64,000 bases of DNA from Saprospiraceae bacterium (lineage in GTDB: Bacteria; Bacteroidota; Bacteroidia; Chitinophagales; Saprospiraceae), in assembly GCA_021604865.1 (NCBI GenBank), contig BQJU01000002.1:124001-188000 (forward strand), read 5' to 3'. Of the stretch, positions 35,229-43,990 are shown piece by piece (within the stretch, counting starts at the first letter, position 1; each line of letters starts with the position of its first letter). Position numbers and translations under genes: made by a program. The notes beneath the pieces are model-generated. The model searched no databases. It saw only the letters and a list, made by a program, of their open reading frames with translations, and was not told where the DNA came from.

Positions 35229-36770
35229 ATGGAGGATAAGCTGAAAAAACTTAGTGACAAGGAGGCAGATGCCCGATTAGGCGGTGGTCAGGACCGGATA
35301 GACAAACAACATCAAAAGGGCAAGTTGACGGCCAGGGAGAGGGTTCATTTTCTATTAGATGAAGGCTCTTTTGAAGAGATTGGCATGCTGGTTACGCATC
35401 GTTCTACCGATTTTGGCATGGAAGATCAAATCATTCTTGGCGATGGAGTCATTACGGGTTACGGGACTATTTCGGAGCGGTTGGTTTACGTTTTTGCACA
35501 AGATTTTACTGTATTTGGAGGTTCTCTATCAGAAACGCATGCAGAGAAAATTTGCAAGATCATGGATCTGGCCATGAAGAATGGAGCGCCGGTCATTGGC
35601 CTTAATGATTCTGGTGGTGCCAGAATTCAGGAAGGGGTAAAATCGCTAGGAGGTTATGCTGACATTTTTTACCGTAATGTAATGGCTTCCGGGGTTGTAC
35701 CACAAATATCTGCGATCATGGGCCCATGTGCCGGTGGAGCCGTTTACTCTCCAGCTATGACTGATTTTACCATTATGGTGGAACACAGTTCCTATATGTT
35801 TGTTACCGGACCCAATGTAGTCAAAACAGTAACAAATGAGACCGTAACAGCTGAAGAGTTAGGCGGAGCCAATACACATGCCACCAAATCGGGCGTGACG
35901 CATTTCACAGCAGCTAATGATATGGATTGTATCCAGAAAATCAAACAGCTATTAAGCTATCTGCCACAAAACTGTGAAGACAAACCTGCCAAATTGCCTT
36001 TTGAACCTGGTGATGAAAGCCGACTCAAGCTTAGGGATATTGTGCCAGCTATTGCCAACCAACCCTATGATATGCGGGAAGTTATTTCTGGCATAGTAGA
36101 TGCAAATTCTTTTTTTGAAGTACACCAATCCTTTGCGGAAAATATGGTCGTGGGTTTTGCCCGTCTTGGAGGCCGCAGCATTGGTATTGTGGGTAACCAG
36201 CCTATTAGCTTGGCGGGAGTGCTCGATGTGGATAGTTCTCGTAAGGGAGCTCGTTTTGTGCGCTTTTGCGATAGTTTTAATATCCCGCTGCTGGTATTGG
36301 TCGATGTTCCGGGCTTTTTGCCAGGAACCGATCAGGAATGGAATGGCATCATTGTTAACGGAGCTAAATTACTGTATGCTTTTAGCGAAGCTACCGTGCC
36401 AAGAATTACCCTGATTACTCGCAAAGCCTATGGTGGTGCCTATGATGTGATGAATTCCAAACACATTGGAGCCGATATAAATTTCGCATGGCCTTCGGCC
36501 GAAATTGCGGTAATGGGGGCCAAAGGTGCTTCCGAAATTATCTTCCGCAAAGAAATTAAAGCGGCAGAAGATCCAGCAAAAATGCTAGCCCAAAAGGAAC
36601 AGGAATATCAAGAGAAATTTGCACACCCTTATCGGGCCACTGCCAGGGGGTTTATTGACGAAGTGATTGATCCGAAAAACTCCCGGTCAAAGTTGATTAA
36701 GGCTTTTGCTATGCTGGAAAATAAGGTTGCCCATCTTCCTCATAAAAAACACGGCAATATTCCGCTATAG
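35229..36770 (+). CDS. pccB: Acyl-CoA carboxylase beta subunit (propionyl-CoA carboxylase type)
   Basis: A 513-residue carboxyltransferase. It transfers CO2 from carboxybiotin to propionyl- or acetyl-CoA. N-terminal half: [47 protein letters not shown] and [18 protein letters not shown]-terminal half: [36 protein letters not shown] and [14 protein letters not shown]. Single-chain alpha/beta CT layout and length fit PccB rather than plastid-type AccD. The biotin carboxylase partner may be the gene at 55504-56976; no biotin carrier gene is in the window. Confidence 0.93.
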   Translation: MEDKLKKLSDKEADARLGGGQDRIDKQHQKGKLTARERVHFLLDEGSFEEIGMLVTHRSTDFGMEDQIILGDGVITGYGTISERLVYVFAQDFTVFGGSLSETHAEKICKIMDLAMKNGAPVIGLNDSGGARIQEGVKSLGGYADIFYRNVMASGVVPQISAIMGPCAGGAVYSPAMTDFTIMVEHSSYMFVTGPNVVKTVTNETVTAEELGGANTHATKSGVTHFTAANDMDCIQKIKQLLSYLPQNCEDKPAKLPFEPGDESRLKLRDIVPAIANQPYDMREVISGIVDANSFFEVHQSFAENMVVGFARLGGRSIGIVGNQPISLAGVLDVDSSRKGARFVRFCDSFNIPLLVLVDVPGFLPGTDQEWNGIIVNGAKLLYAFSEATVPRITLITRKAYGGAYDVMNSKHIGADINFAWPSAEIAVMGAKGASEIIFRKEIKAAEDPAKMLAQKEQEYQEKFAHPYRATARGFIDEVIDPKNSRSKLIKAFAMLENKVAHLPHKKHGNIPL

Positions 36771-36873
36771 TCTAGACAAAGGCAGTTTTTGTAAACTAAA
36801 TTTTACGGTTTTTGTGTTTTCATAAAAGAAAGCGTACTCTCTTTACGTTGATCTTGGTAAAGCAACATCAATT

Positions 36874-37689
36874 ATGAAAATCCCCTCGCTATCCCTTGTA
36901 ATCATCCTCTTTTGTTTGTATTCCGTTTCAGCTCAAAAGGATTCCCTCAGGTTTAAATCCTCAATGGAGGTCCAAAGAATAGGTATCGACGATGCTACGC
37001 TGATTGACCAAATGATGTATACCGTACCTGGCATTGGTAAAGATCCCCGCGATTTTCTACAACGGCAAAGTGTCAAACCTTATATGATGCCCGTCCGGAA
37101 AGTAGGTTTTCGTGGCAAAGACCTTAGTTATGCGCTTGCCATGTGTTTGGAATTTTATGTCAATTTGGATAAAAACTTCAAAGTCAACCTGAGTCCGGAT
37201 TATATATCTCTTAACCTGGAAGGGAGTGGCAAAAAAATCAACGTACCTGAATCTTTTACCTTTTTAGTTAATGAAGGAACGGTTAGTGCAGCAATTATGC
37301 CTTATGATGCCAGCGCCATTACGGGTGCTGTTTATGCAACTCAGAAATTTCAAATCAACAACTATCTGCACATTTTCAGGGAGCTAACCAAAGATCGAGA
37401 GAAGATATTTGAAACCCGGAAAGCCTTGATGAGAGGAAATCCTGTGATCGTTGATTTGAAAACGAGTAGTAGTCTTAAGTCCCTAGATTCCAGTACCTGG
37501 AAACCACAGAGTGGCAATGAAATTTTCCCTTTGGTGGTTATCGGTTTTGATGAAAACCAGGAAGCCTTTGAGGTACTCAGTTGTTGGGGGCGCAATTGGG
37601 GTGATGGTGGTTATGCCTGGATCAAATACAGTGATTTTTCTCGTTATGCGACTAATGGGTACGTCATGGTTCCACAGGAAAAGTATTAG
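36874..37689 (+). CDS. Papain-fold (C1-like) exported protein with all catalytic residues lost
   Basis: A 271-residue protein with a signal peptide (MKIPSLSLVIILFCLYSVSA, then Q). The fold is papain-like: GKDLSYALAMCLEFYV aligns with the G-x-CWAFA-x-E helix, NLSPDYISLNL with LSEQ-type, EGTVSAAIMPYDAS with the GTVSE-PYD region, and FPLVVIGFD ... VLSCWGRNWGDGGYAWIKY with HAVVIVGYD ... NSWGxxWGxxGY. At the three active positions it has Ser85 for Cys, Phe218 for His and Ser236 for Asn. So it cannot be an ordinary cysteine peptidase; a peptide-binding or inhibitor-like role is possible. Its intact cousin lies at 3473-4579. Confidence 0.75.
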   Translation: MKIPSLSLVIILFCLYSVSAQKDSLRFKSSMEVQRIGIDDATLIDQMMYTVPGIGKDPRDFLQRQSVKPYMMPVRKVGFRGKDLSYALAMCLEFYVNLDKNFKVNLSPDYISLNLEGSGKKINVPESFTFLVNEGTVSAAIMPYDASAITGAVYATQKFQINNYLHIFRELTKDREKIFETRKALMRGNPVIVDLKTSSSLKSLDSSTWKPQSGNEIFPLVVIGFDENQEAFEVLSCWGRNWGDGGYAWIKYSDFSRYATNGYVMVPQEKY

Positions 37690-37714
37690 TTTTGTCTTTT
37701 TTTAAAATCGAAAG

Positions 37715-38218
37715 ATGAAACGTATTGGCTTGATGTCGGATACACACAGCTATCTTGACAAAACTATTTTTTCTTATTTTGAAGAATGTGATGAAATCTG
37801 GCATGCTGGTGATATCGGAGATGTGGCAGTAGCTGATGCACTGGAAAAATTTCGGCCTTTTCGTGCCGTTTATGGCAATATTGATGACCGATCAATACGG
37901 AATCAATATCCTGAAGATCTTCGCTTTAATTGTGAGGGCCTTTCTGTGTGGATGACTCATATTGGGGGTTACCCTGGGCGTTACAGTCAAAGGGTGCGTC
38001 AACAATTACAAATCGATCCTCCAGGTTTGTTCATTTGTGGTCATTCTCATATCCTAAAAGTGATGCCGGATAAAAAGTTTAACCTCCTGCATATCAACCC
38101 TGGAGCTTGTGGGCAGCATGGATTTCACTTAGTACGCACTATTATCCGATTTACCATTGATCAGGGTCAGGTAAAAGATTTAGAAGTGGTTGAGTTAGGG
38201 CGGCGTGGAAAGATTTAA
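37715..38218 (+). CDS. YfcE/MJ0936-type metallophosphoesterase
   Basis: A 167-residue cytosolic phosphoesterase. The dinuclear metal site is complete: D9-x-H11 in MSDTHS, HAGDIGD (~34-40), GNIDDRSIRNQYPE (~57), MTHIGG (~84) and CGHSHILKV (~108-116), followed by NPGACG. Family members hydrolyse phosphodiesters in vitro; physiological substrates are generally unknown. Starts 25 bases after the papain-like gene on the same strand, possibly as a pair. Confidence 0.88.
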   Translation: MKRIGLMSDTHSYLDKTIFSYFEECDEIWHAGDIGDVAVADALEKFRPFRAVYGNIDDRSIRNQYPEDLRFNCEGLSVWMTHIGGYPGRYSQRVRQQLQIDPPGLFICGHSHILKVMPDKKFNLLHINPGACGQHGFHLVRTIIRFTIDQGQVKDLEVVELGRRGKI

Positions 38219-38235
38219 GCGCCTGCAAACATGCT

Positions 38236-39945
38236 CTAAAACCCCTTCGCGTCATCGTCCGCATTTCTAGCATCTCCGACACCTTGTAACCGGCCATCGG
38301 GCAATTTTTGAATAGCTTTAACCACAGCTATGGCCCCGACCTCATGGAATTGATGTCCTTTGGCCGCCAGCGCTTCCTGCGTTGCCGTATCAAGGGTTCC
38401 CTCCTCCATCAAAATCTGATCAGGTAACCATTGATGGTGGAAGCGTTTGACGTTGACTGCCTGGTCTAAACTCATACCAAATTCTGCAACATTGATAAAA
38501 ACCTGAAATACAGCTGTAATAATGGTTGAGCCTCCCGGAGAACCGAGCACCATGAATAAGTCGCCATTTTTTTCAATAATAGTAGGTGTCATGCTACTCA
38601 GCATACGTTTGTTAGGTGCAATGGCATTTGCTTCTGCTCCCACCAGGCCAAATTGATTAGGTACTCCAGGCTTGACACTGAAATCGTCCATTTCATTATT
38701 GAGAAAGAAGCCACCTTCATCCACCCATACCTTTGACCCAAAATTGGAATTGAGGGTGGTGGTTACCGACACCGCATTACCTTCCAGATCTACGACAGAA
38801 GTATGGGTTGTTTCGAAACTTTCCAGACCAATCGTAAAATTGCCCGCGTGTATAGATGCACTAACGGTGGCACTATCCGGAGAAAAATCGGCCATGCGAT
38901 TCGTTAAATAATTTTTGGATAAGAGGGTATCAATTGGCACATCAAAAAAATCCGTATCTCCTAAGTGTTCTGCCCGATCAGCATAAACCCGACGTTCTAT
39001 CTCCGCCATAAGGTGAACGGCTTCTACGGAATGAAATCCATAGGTTGAAATAGGGTAGGGCTCAATCATTTCCAACATTTGTAACAATGCAACACCACCG
39101 CTTGACGAGGGAGGCATGGAAATGACCTGATAATCTTTATAGGGCCTCACCAATGGCGTGCGCCAGCGAGCCTCATATCCCTGCAAATCCTCCAGGCTGA
39201 TGATGCCATTGCCTTGTTGCATTTCTGTCAAAATAGCTTCAGCGGTTGGGCCGGCATAAAACCCAGCTTTTCCCTGATCACGTATTCGTTCAAGCGTTTG
39301 AGCAAGTTTGGTCTGTTTTAATACTTCACCAGCCTGCCAGTTGCCCTTTACAAAGGGGCAATCGGGGCCGTTGTATTTTTGGAAGGCCTCTTGGAAGCGA
39401 TTTAGCCGACTTGCTTCAGTTTCGGTAATGGAAAAACCTTCAGCAGCCAGTTTGATGGCCGGTTCAATTAATTGTCGAAGGTCCAGCTTGCCATACTTTT
39501 CATGAACAGCGATCAGACCAGACACTGTACCGGGAACTCCAGCTGCCAGATGTCCCTCCGTACTTAGATCAGGAATGACATTACCCAAACTATCAAGATA
39601 CATATCCCTACTCGCTTTAGAAGGCGCTTTCTCTCTGTAATCAATGGCCGCATTTTCTCCATTGGCCTGACGAATCACCATAAAACCACCACCACCGAGA
39701 TTGCCGGCACGGGGATAGACCACGGCTATAGCGTATTGCACAGCTACGGCAGCATCGATAGCATTACCACCGGCTCGCAGAATATCTCTCCCAATTTCCG
39801 ATGCCAATGGGTGTGGAGAAACCACCATAACAGAATCTTCAACCAAATTTTTTTGAATCAAATAATTTGGCGCTTCAGGCATGTTTCTGCAGGAAAAAAG
39901 GAAAAGAAACCCAGATAAAATAAAAATAAAAGCTGGTATTTTCAT
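38236..39945 (-). CDS. ggt: Gamma-glutamyltransferase / glutathione hydrolase, lipoprotein
   Basis: A 569-residue autoprocessing N-terminal nucleophile hydrolase acting outside the cytoplasm on gamma-glutamyl compounds. A lipobox (LFLFSC, Cys ~19) predicts lipid anchoring. HPLASEIGRDILRAGGNAIDAAVA and YPRAGNLGGGGFMVIR open the large subunit. Cleavage should occur before Thr379 in ETTHTSVVDLEGNAVSVTTTLN, the new N-terminal nucleophile. NEMDDFS and LGSPGGSTI complete the active site. Length is normal. It may recycle glutathione or gamma-glutamyl peptides as amino acid sources. Upstream lies the 512-base gap discussed separately. Confidence 0.95.
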   Translation of the reverse strand: MKIPAFIFILSGFLFLFSCRNMPEAPNYLIQKNLVEDSVMVVSPHPLASEIGRDILRAGGNAIDAAVAVQYAIAVVYPRAGNLGGGGFMVIRQANGENAAIDYREKAPSKASRDMYLDSLGNVIPDLSTEGHLAAGVPGTVSGLIAVHEKYGKLDLRQLIEPAIKLAAEGFSITETEASRLNRFQEAFQKYNGPDCPFVKGNWQAGEVLKQTKLAQTLERIRDQGKAGFYAGPTAEAILTEMQQGNGIISLEDLQGYEARWRTPLVRPYKDYQVISMPPSSSGGVALLQMLEMIEPYPISTYGFHSVEAVHLMAEIERRVYADRAEHLGDTDFFDVPIDTLLSKNYLTNRMADFSPDSATVSASIHAGNFTIGLESFETTHTSVVDLEGNAVSVTTTLNSNFGSKVWVDEGGFFLNNEMDDFSVKPGVPNQFGLVGAEANAIAPNKRMLSSMTPTIIEKNGDLFMVLGSPGGSTIITAVFQVFINVAEFGMSLDQAVNVKRFHHQWLPDQILMEEGTLDTATQEALAAKGHQFHEVGAIAVVKAIQKLPDGRLQGVGDARNADDDAKGF

Positions 39946-40180
39946 TTTTGGTACGGTAGTTGTATAGAACTGTGTAATTGATGATTATTTGGAAAAGTAG
40001 GGTGATCCGAAGATTTTGGAGGAAGTCATTCAGGTTGAAAAATACTACCACTAAATCAACTCTGAATTTCGCAATACTCTTGGAGATCACAAAAAAAATC
40101 CAACTTCTTTTCTAAAAAGATTACATAATGGTTGAATGAGTCAGTAGGTATAACCGATTTTGGATGAACAATCAATCGTA

Positions 40181-40255
40181 GGGTGCAATTCACAGATGTC
40201 TTTAAACCGGAGGTGACGTGGGGTCTGATTCCAGGTGCTCTTTATGATTGCACCC
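40181..40255. other. Structured 75-base inverted-repeat element of unknown nature
   Basis: GGGTGCAAT (40181-40189) pairs with ATTGCACCC (40247-40255) and encloses a GC-richer, self-pairing core (CAGA/TCTG, GTC/GAC and ACC-GGA-GGT nested). CTTTT follows on the plus strand. It could be the 5' domain of a small RNA or a short interspersed palindromic element. It lies in the 39946-40457 gap upstream of ggt; the bases between 39946 and 40180 hold only a doubtful 44-codon frame. Confidence 0.45.
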
Positions 40256-40301
40256 CTTTTAAGATATTATGGTTAATTATTTACTGGCTTATGTAAGTTT
40301 G

Positions 40302-40334
40302 GTGTCATCCACTTCTTGTGGATGGCACTTTTTT
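40302..40334 (+). terminator. Strong plus-strand intrinsic terminator with no plus-strand gene before it
   Basis: GTGTCATCCAC (40302-40312) pairs with GTGGATGGCAC (40318-40328) with one G-T pair, loop TTCTT, then six T. The T-run exists only on the plus strand, yet both flanking genes are on the minus strand. It implies a plus-strand transcript starting within 39946-40300. Confidence 0.75.
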
Positions 40335-40365
40335 GTACGCAGAGGTTCAACCTTTGTGGTGGAAT

Positions 40366-40402
40366 AAAGAAAAAGCGGCTTATTCCTTTCGGAATAAACC
40401 GC
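40366..40402 (-). terminator. Terminator of the DUF2911/TPR gene
   Basis: On the minus strand GCGGTTTATTCC pairs with GGAATAAGCCGC (one mismatch) around GAAAG, followed by TTTTTC. It lies 55 bases past the stop at 40458. Confidence 0.75.
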
Positions 40403-40457
40403 GTTGTGCCACATCATCATTTAATCTTAAAATATTTCACCAAGAACAGATCGTTCT

Positions 40458-41762
40458 TTATGGTTTCATTTTTTCAGCATCAACACCCAACTGGAGCAAT
40501 ACTCTGAGGCTGTTGGCCTTTACATTAGCTGGTGGATTGAGCGATAATGACTTTTTCAAAGCTTCGATAGCTTTTTCCTTCTGGTTATTCTTGGCATAAC
40601 CTTCGCCAAGACTATCCCAAACGTTGGGATCTTCCGGATTTTTTTGTGTGTTGGCTTCGAAGATTTCCACCGCTTCGTTAGTTTTTCCGCTGAATAACAA
40701 TTGGTAGCCGTAGGTGTTTAATTCAGCATTTGAACCTTTGGCAATGGCTTCTTTTTTAATTTTCTCCGAAGCTTTGATATCCCCTTTCTTAGCCAATATG
40801 GTAGCCTGGCTTATCATATTGGTCATGTTCGGATTCATTTTTACCGACGTTTCGGATAATTTAACCGCTTCGTCCCACATTTCAATACTGCTAGCGTAAT
40901 TGGCTGCGGCCTCCCATTCTTTCCAAGTGCAAGGGGAGGCATTTAAATCATTTTTCAGGGTGTTTAGCACCATTTTTTTGTCTGCGGCCTCATTACCTGA
41001 GGAATTTACTTTAGCGGTTAGTTGAGCTTTAACCATCATGTTTTGGGGGTTGGGACTCATAAATACTGAACGGCTTGCCCATCCCAGCGCTTCTTTTTGG
41101 TTAACATCATTTCGAAGGCAGTAATTTGCCGCCTCATTCCAGCCTTGCCAGGACCATCCTGGCTTGGTGCGTAGCTGGTCTCTCAAACTTGCCAACGTTT
41201 GGTTGTGTACATCAGAAGTAACTGTGAATGCAATTTTTTTATCCGACCAATTTAAGGCGCATACTGCTTTATCTGTACCCAGACCTTCAAATTCGTAAGT
41301 CAAATACTCGTAGAAATGATCAGCTTTTTGCATAGGCACTTCTACTCTCAGCGCATCTTCTTCTTCATTATAGGAGAAACTGCCCCAGGACGAGTTGTTT
41401 TTAGAAAAAATTACGGTACACTTTTGTTCTCCAGGAATCATGTGAAGACCATAAACACCTGCAGCCAGAGGTTGGCCCTCAATGTTTACTTCTTCACTTA
41501 CTTTGAAGACGGTATTGTCATTGGCACCAGCCCGCCAAACCGCTCCGTAGGGCACTAATTTGCCCCAGATTTCGCGGTCTTTAACCGCTGGACGAAAATA
41601 AACAACCCCTACATCTGTCAATCCAATTTGCTGATATACTTTTGCTTTTGGACTGGCGTAGGGGGTTTTGGTCAATTGTGTTTGACCGATTGCCTGTTGA
41701 AAACAAAAAATACTAAGAACAAAAAAAAGTGGTGTCAGTAGTAAAGGAGTTGATTTCATCAT
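40458..41762 (-). CDS. DUF2911 domain protein with C-terminal TPR repeats, exported
   Basis: A 434-residue secreted or periplasmic protein: signal peptide with cleavage near AIG-Q, then the DUF2911 domain (~30-190) with the family pattern SPKAKVYQQIGLTDVGVVYFRPAVKDREIWG, PYGAVWRAGANDNTVF and LAAGVYGLHMIPGE. Residues ~225-430 are TPR-like helices (GWASRSVFMSPNPQNMM, AANYASSIEMWDEAVKLSETSVKMNPN, AVEIFEANTQKNPEDPNVWDSLGEGYAKNNQKEKAIEALKKSL). Molecular role unknown. Its promoter region holds paired repeats matching the LytTR recognition sequence, and the LytTR regulator gene ends just upstream, so it is a probable direct target. Confidence 0.82.
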   Translation of the reverse strand: MMKSTPLLLTPLFFVLSIFCFQQAIGQTQLTKTPYASPKAKVYQQIGLTDVGVVYFRPAVKDREIWGKLVPYGAVWRAGANDNTVFKVSEEVNIEGQPLAAGVYGLHMIPGEQKCTVIFSKNNSSWGSFSYNEEEDALRVEVPMQKADHFYEYLTYEFEGLGTDKAVCALNWSDKKIAFTVTSDVHNQTLASLRDQLRTKPGWSWQGWNEAANYCLRNDVNQKEALGWASRSVFMSPNPQNMMVKAQLTAKVNSSGNEAADKKMVLNTLKNDLNASPCTWKEWEAAANYASSIEMWDEAVKLSETSVKMNPNMTNMISQATILAKKGDIKASEKIKKEAIAKGSNAELNTYGYQLLFSGKTNEAVEIFEANTQKNPEDPNVWDSLGEGYAKNNQKEKAIEALKKSLSLNPPANVKANSLRVLLQLGVDAEKMKP

Positions 41763-41832
41763 TGAAAAATTTGATAAAGAAAAATTCGGGTGATTTCTTG
41801 ATGATAAAATTAGGAGGCTTTTTTCCGAATGG

Positions 41833-41840
41833 CAAACATA
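41833..41840 (-). promoter_or_regulatory. Minus-7 element TATGTTTG of the DUF2911/TPR gene
   Basis: Reverse complement CAAACATA matches TAnnTTTG. There is no TTG at the minus-33 position, which is instead occupied by the tandem repeats. Predicted start near 41828, leader about 65 bases. Confidence 0.6.
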
Positions 41841-41877
41841 TTGTGATCAACGGTTGAGATTGTGATCAACGGTTGGA
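41840..41877 (-). repeat. Tandem 19-bp direct repeat, candidate LytTR binding site
   Basis: Two adjacent copies of ATTGTGATCAACGGTTG plus two variable bases. On the minus strand each contains ACCGTTGAT (at 41854-41846 and 41873-41865), which fits the LytTR consensus [TA][AC][CA]GTTN[AG][TG]. They lie directly upstream of the TATGTTTG element, at about -18 to -45, an activator position, and end 3 bases from the stop of the LytTR gene. Confidence 0.65.
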
Positions 41878-41880
41878 GGA

Positions 41881-42666
41881 TTATTGACTTCTGAGGTCTT
41901 TGTCTTCCAAATAGGCATATATTTCTTCGCGGTATCCACGACTGGAAGTCAATTCAGTTTCATTTTTTAACCGAACCAGGTATTGGTTATTACCAATATA
42001 TTTTGCCGATTGAATGAAATGCCGATTGATGAGAATGGAACGATGAATTTGTAAAAACTGGTCCTGATTGAGTTGCTCTCTTAGTGCTGCAAGTGTTTGC
42101 CGATATAGAAATGATTTTTCACGCTGATGAATTTTGACATAATTACCATGGGATTCAAAATAATAGGTATCCGCTACATTGAGGAGTGTCGCTTTTCCTT
42201 TCTCTTTTATCTCAAAATGAGTAAGGCCTTGCACTGTTTTTGCTTTGTGGTCTTCAAGTAATTGAACCATCTTTTGGTGTAATAAGGCATTTTCCTTCAG
42301 GTATATTTGTTTCTTGGCGTGTTCCAAGGCAATAGTAAACCGTTCATCATCATAGGGTTTTAGTAGATAATCTACTGCGTGAACACCAAATGCTTTTAGT
42401 GCATATTGGTCGTAGGCGGTAACAAAAATAATGAATGGAAGGATGCCTTTTCCGGCCTTGGTCAAAACATCAAAACCACTGAAGTCCGGCATTTGCACAT
42501 CAAGAAAAACGAGGTCGGGTTGGTATTGTTGAATTTTGTCGAGCGCCTCTTTCCCATTTTTACATTCTCCAATTAACTGGATATATTCAAACTGCTGTAA
42601 CAAATGAACAATCCTTGCCCGTGCAAGGGGTTCATCATCTACAACTATGGTTCGAATTTTTTTCAT
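41881..42666 (-). CDS. LytTR-family response regulator
   Basis: A 261-residue two-component regulator. Receiver domain residues ~3-120: acidic pocket D10-D11, phosphoacceptor D56 in LVFLDVQMPDFSG, the T-x-Y switch in FVTAYDQYALKAF and Lys in YLLKPY. The LytTR DNA-binding domain is at ~155-255 (ATLLNVADTYYFESHGNYVKIHQ, FLQIHRSILINRHFI). LytTR proteins bind paired direct repeats. It is 42 bases downstream of the histidine kinase on the same strand. Repeats of the right type occur immediately after its stop, in front of the DUF2911 gene. Confidence 0.93.
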   Translation of the reverse strand: MKKIRTIVVDDEPLARARIVHLLQQFEYIQLIGECKNGKEALDKIQQYQPDLVFLDVQMPDFSGFDVLTKAGKGILPFIIFVTAYDQYALKAFGVHAVDYLLKPYDDERFTIALEHAKKQIYLKENALLHQKMVQLLEDHKAKTVQGLTHFEIKEKGKATLLNVADTYYFESHGNYVKIHQREKSFLYRQTLAALREQLNQDQFLQIHRSILINRHFIQSAKYIGNNQYLVRLKNETELTSSRGYREEIYAYLEDKDLRSQ

Positions 42667-42708
42667 GCTCTGACCCTTTTTTTACTTTTTTTTGCGGATC
42701 ATACTATT

Positions 42709-43821
42709 CTAATTCCCATTGGAGCTTCTTTTCTCAAAGGGTATGCTCAAGGTTACTGCAAATCCCTTATCTTTTTTAGATTCTATACAAAAATCATAAC
42801 GACCTGGATACAACAATTCCAGCCGGTCTTTCACATTCTTCAACCCTATGCCACTAGAAAGCAAGGCCTTCTGGTCTTTATTTGTGCCTTTCCCATCATC
42901 AGAAATTTTCAAGTGCAATTGATTGTCTCGAAGACAAGTTTTTACTTCAATCACTCCATCACCGATTTTTTTTGCAAAGCCATGTTTTACGGCATTTTCC
43001 ATTAGTGGTTGGAGTATCAGATTTGGCACAAGCGCATTGAGTGTCTGTTCCTCAATTTCGTATTTCACCCTTAAACGATCGTTAAAACGCACTTGTTCAA
43101 TATCGAGATAACTTCGCACAAATTCAACCTCATCCCGAAGTTCAGTTAGATTCTCATTGTCACCCTCGAGTACTTTACGCAATAATCCCCCCAATTTTGA
43201 GACAATTTTCTGAGCGCCTTTTACATTGAATTCCATCAGTGAGGAGATCGTATTCAGGGTGTTAAATAGAAAATGGGGTTGTAGTTGTAATCGTAAAGCA
43301 TCCAGTTGAGCTACCGAAAGTTGGTTTTCTAATTGCACTAATTCCAACTCTTTGGTTCGGAATTTACGTTGAGAATCAATAGCAGTGAACACGGCATAGA
43401 TTATCCAATATTCAATCAAACGAGCAATGATTGCTGAAGGATACAGGCCGATAATGGTATGCATTGCTTCCCAGCTTATCTTCTCGATACCTAAAAGGTG
43501 AAATGGAATAACAATGATAACGTTGGAAAGCGTCTCATGTAAAAATGACATGAAAATACTAGCGGCTATAGCCTTGTTCCGTTCTGACCACGGGGCAGGA
43601 GAATAAACTCGGTATTGGGTTACAAAATAGTAAACGATAGGGGTGAGTAACCCCCACAAGACATTATTGGCCAGATGTACTACGACCATGTGTCGCATAC
43701 GTTCGGGGTTAAATTCTCCCCAGTATGCGTAGTATAGGTAACTCTTAAGTATAAAAAGGCCTGCCAGGACAAAGCCAGCCAAGATGGCTAGCCAGTACGG
43801 AAAAGGCATACGTTTTTTCAT
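42709..43821 (-). CDS. LytS-type sensor histidine kinase
   Basis: A 370-residue membrane kinase. The N-terminal ~150 residues hold four membrane helices (WLAILAGFVLAGLFILKSYL, LANNVLWGLLTPIVYYFV and two more) with no large external sensor. A short coiled coil precedes the His_kinase box LQLQPHFLFNTLNTISSL with H183 as phosphate acceptor. The ATPase domain follows (VPNLILQPLMENAVKHGF, ISDDGKGTN, SGIGLKNVKDRLELLY). This is the partner of the LytTR regulator downstream. The signal sensed is unknown; short membrane-only input domains often detect envelope state or lipids. Confidence 0.92.
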   Translation of the reverse strand: MKKRMPFPYWLAILAGFVLAGLFILKSYLYYAYWGEFNPERMRHMVVVHLANNVLWGLLTPIVYYFVTQYRVYSPAPWSERNKAIAASIFMSFLHETLSNVIIVIPFHLLGIEKISWEAMHTIIGLYPSAIIARLIEYWIIYAVFTAIDSQRKFRTKELELVQLENQLSVAQLDALRLQLQPHFLFNTLNTISSLMEFNVKGAQKIVSKLGGLLRKVLEGDNENLTELRDEVEFVRSYLDIEQVRFNDRLRVKYEIEEQTLNALVPNLILQPLMENAVKHGFAKKIGDGVIEVKTCLRDNQLHLKISDDGKGTNKDQKALLSSGIGLKNVKDRLELLYPGRYDFCIESKKDKGFAVTLSIPFEKRSSNGN

Positions 43822-43990
43822 ACAAGCGTCAAATTCTAAGAAACCGTTAATAGACTTGTTTCGTTTTCACCAGCCTATATCTAAGATGCGAAGTAATCAA
43901 AAAAACTGGAGAAATACTACCTCTTTGGGATAGATGGTTTAAAATGTGACCGTTGTTGAAGGTGTTTTGATAAAATCCGACTATTTTTGA

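Noticed and set aside
39981-40115. A 44-codon plus-strand frame (MIIWKSRVIRRFWRKSF...) upstream of the structured element
   Set aside because: No promoter box, very basic and low-complexity composition, and no recognisable domain; likely chance, though it could belong to the proposed plus-strand transcript.
40294-40301. TAAGTTTG promoter-like box
   Set aside because: A transcript from it would begin inside the terminator hairpin at 40302-40334, so it is probably a chance match.
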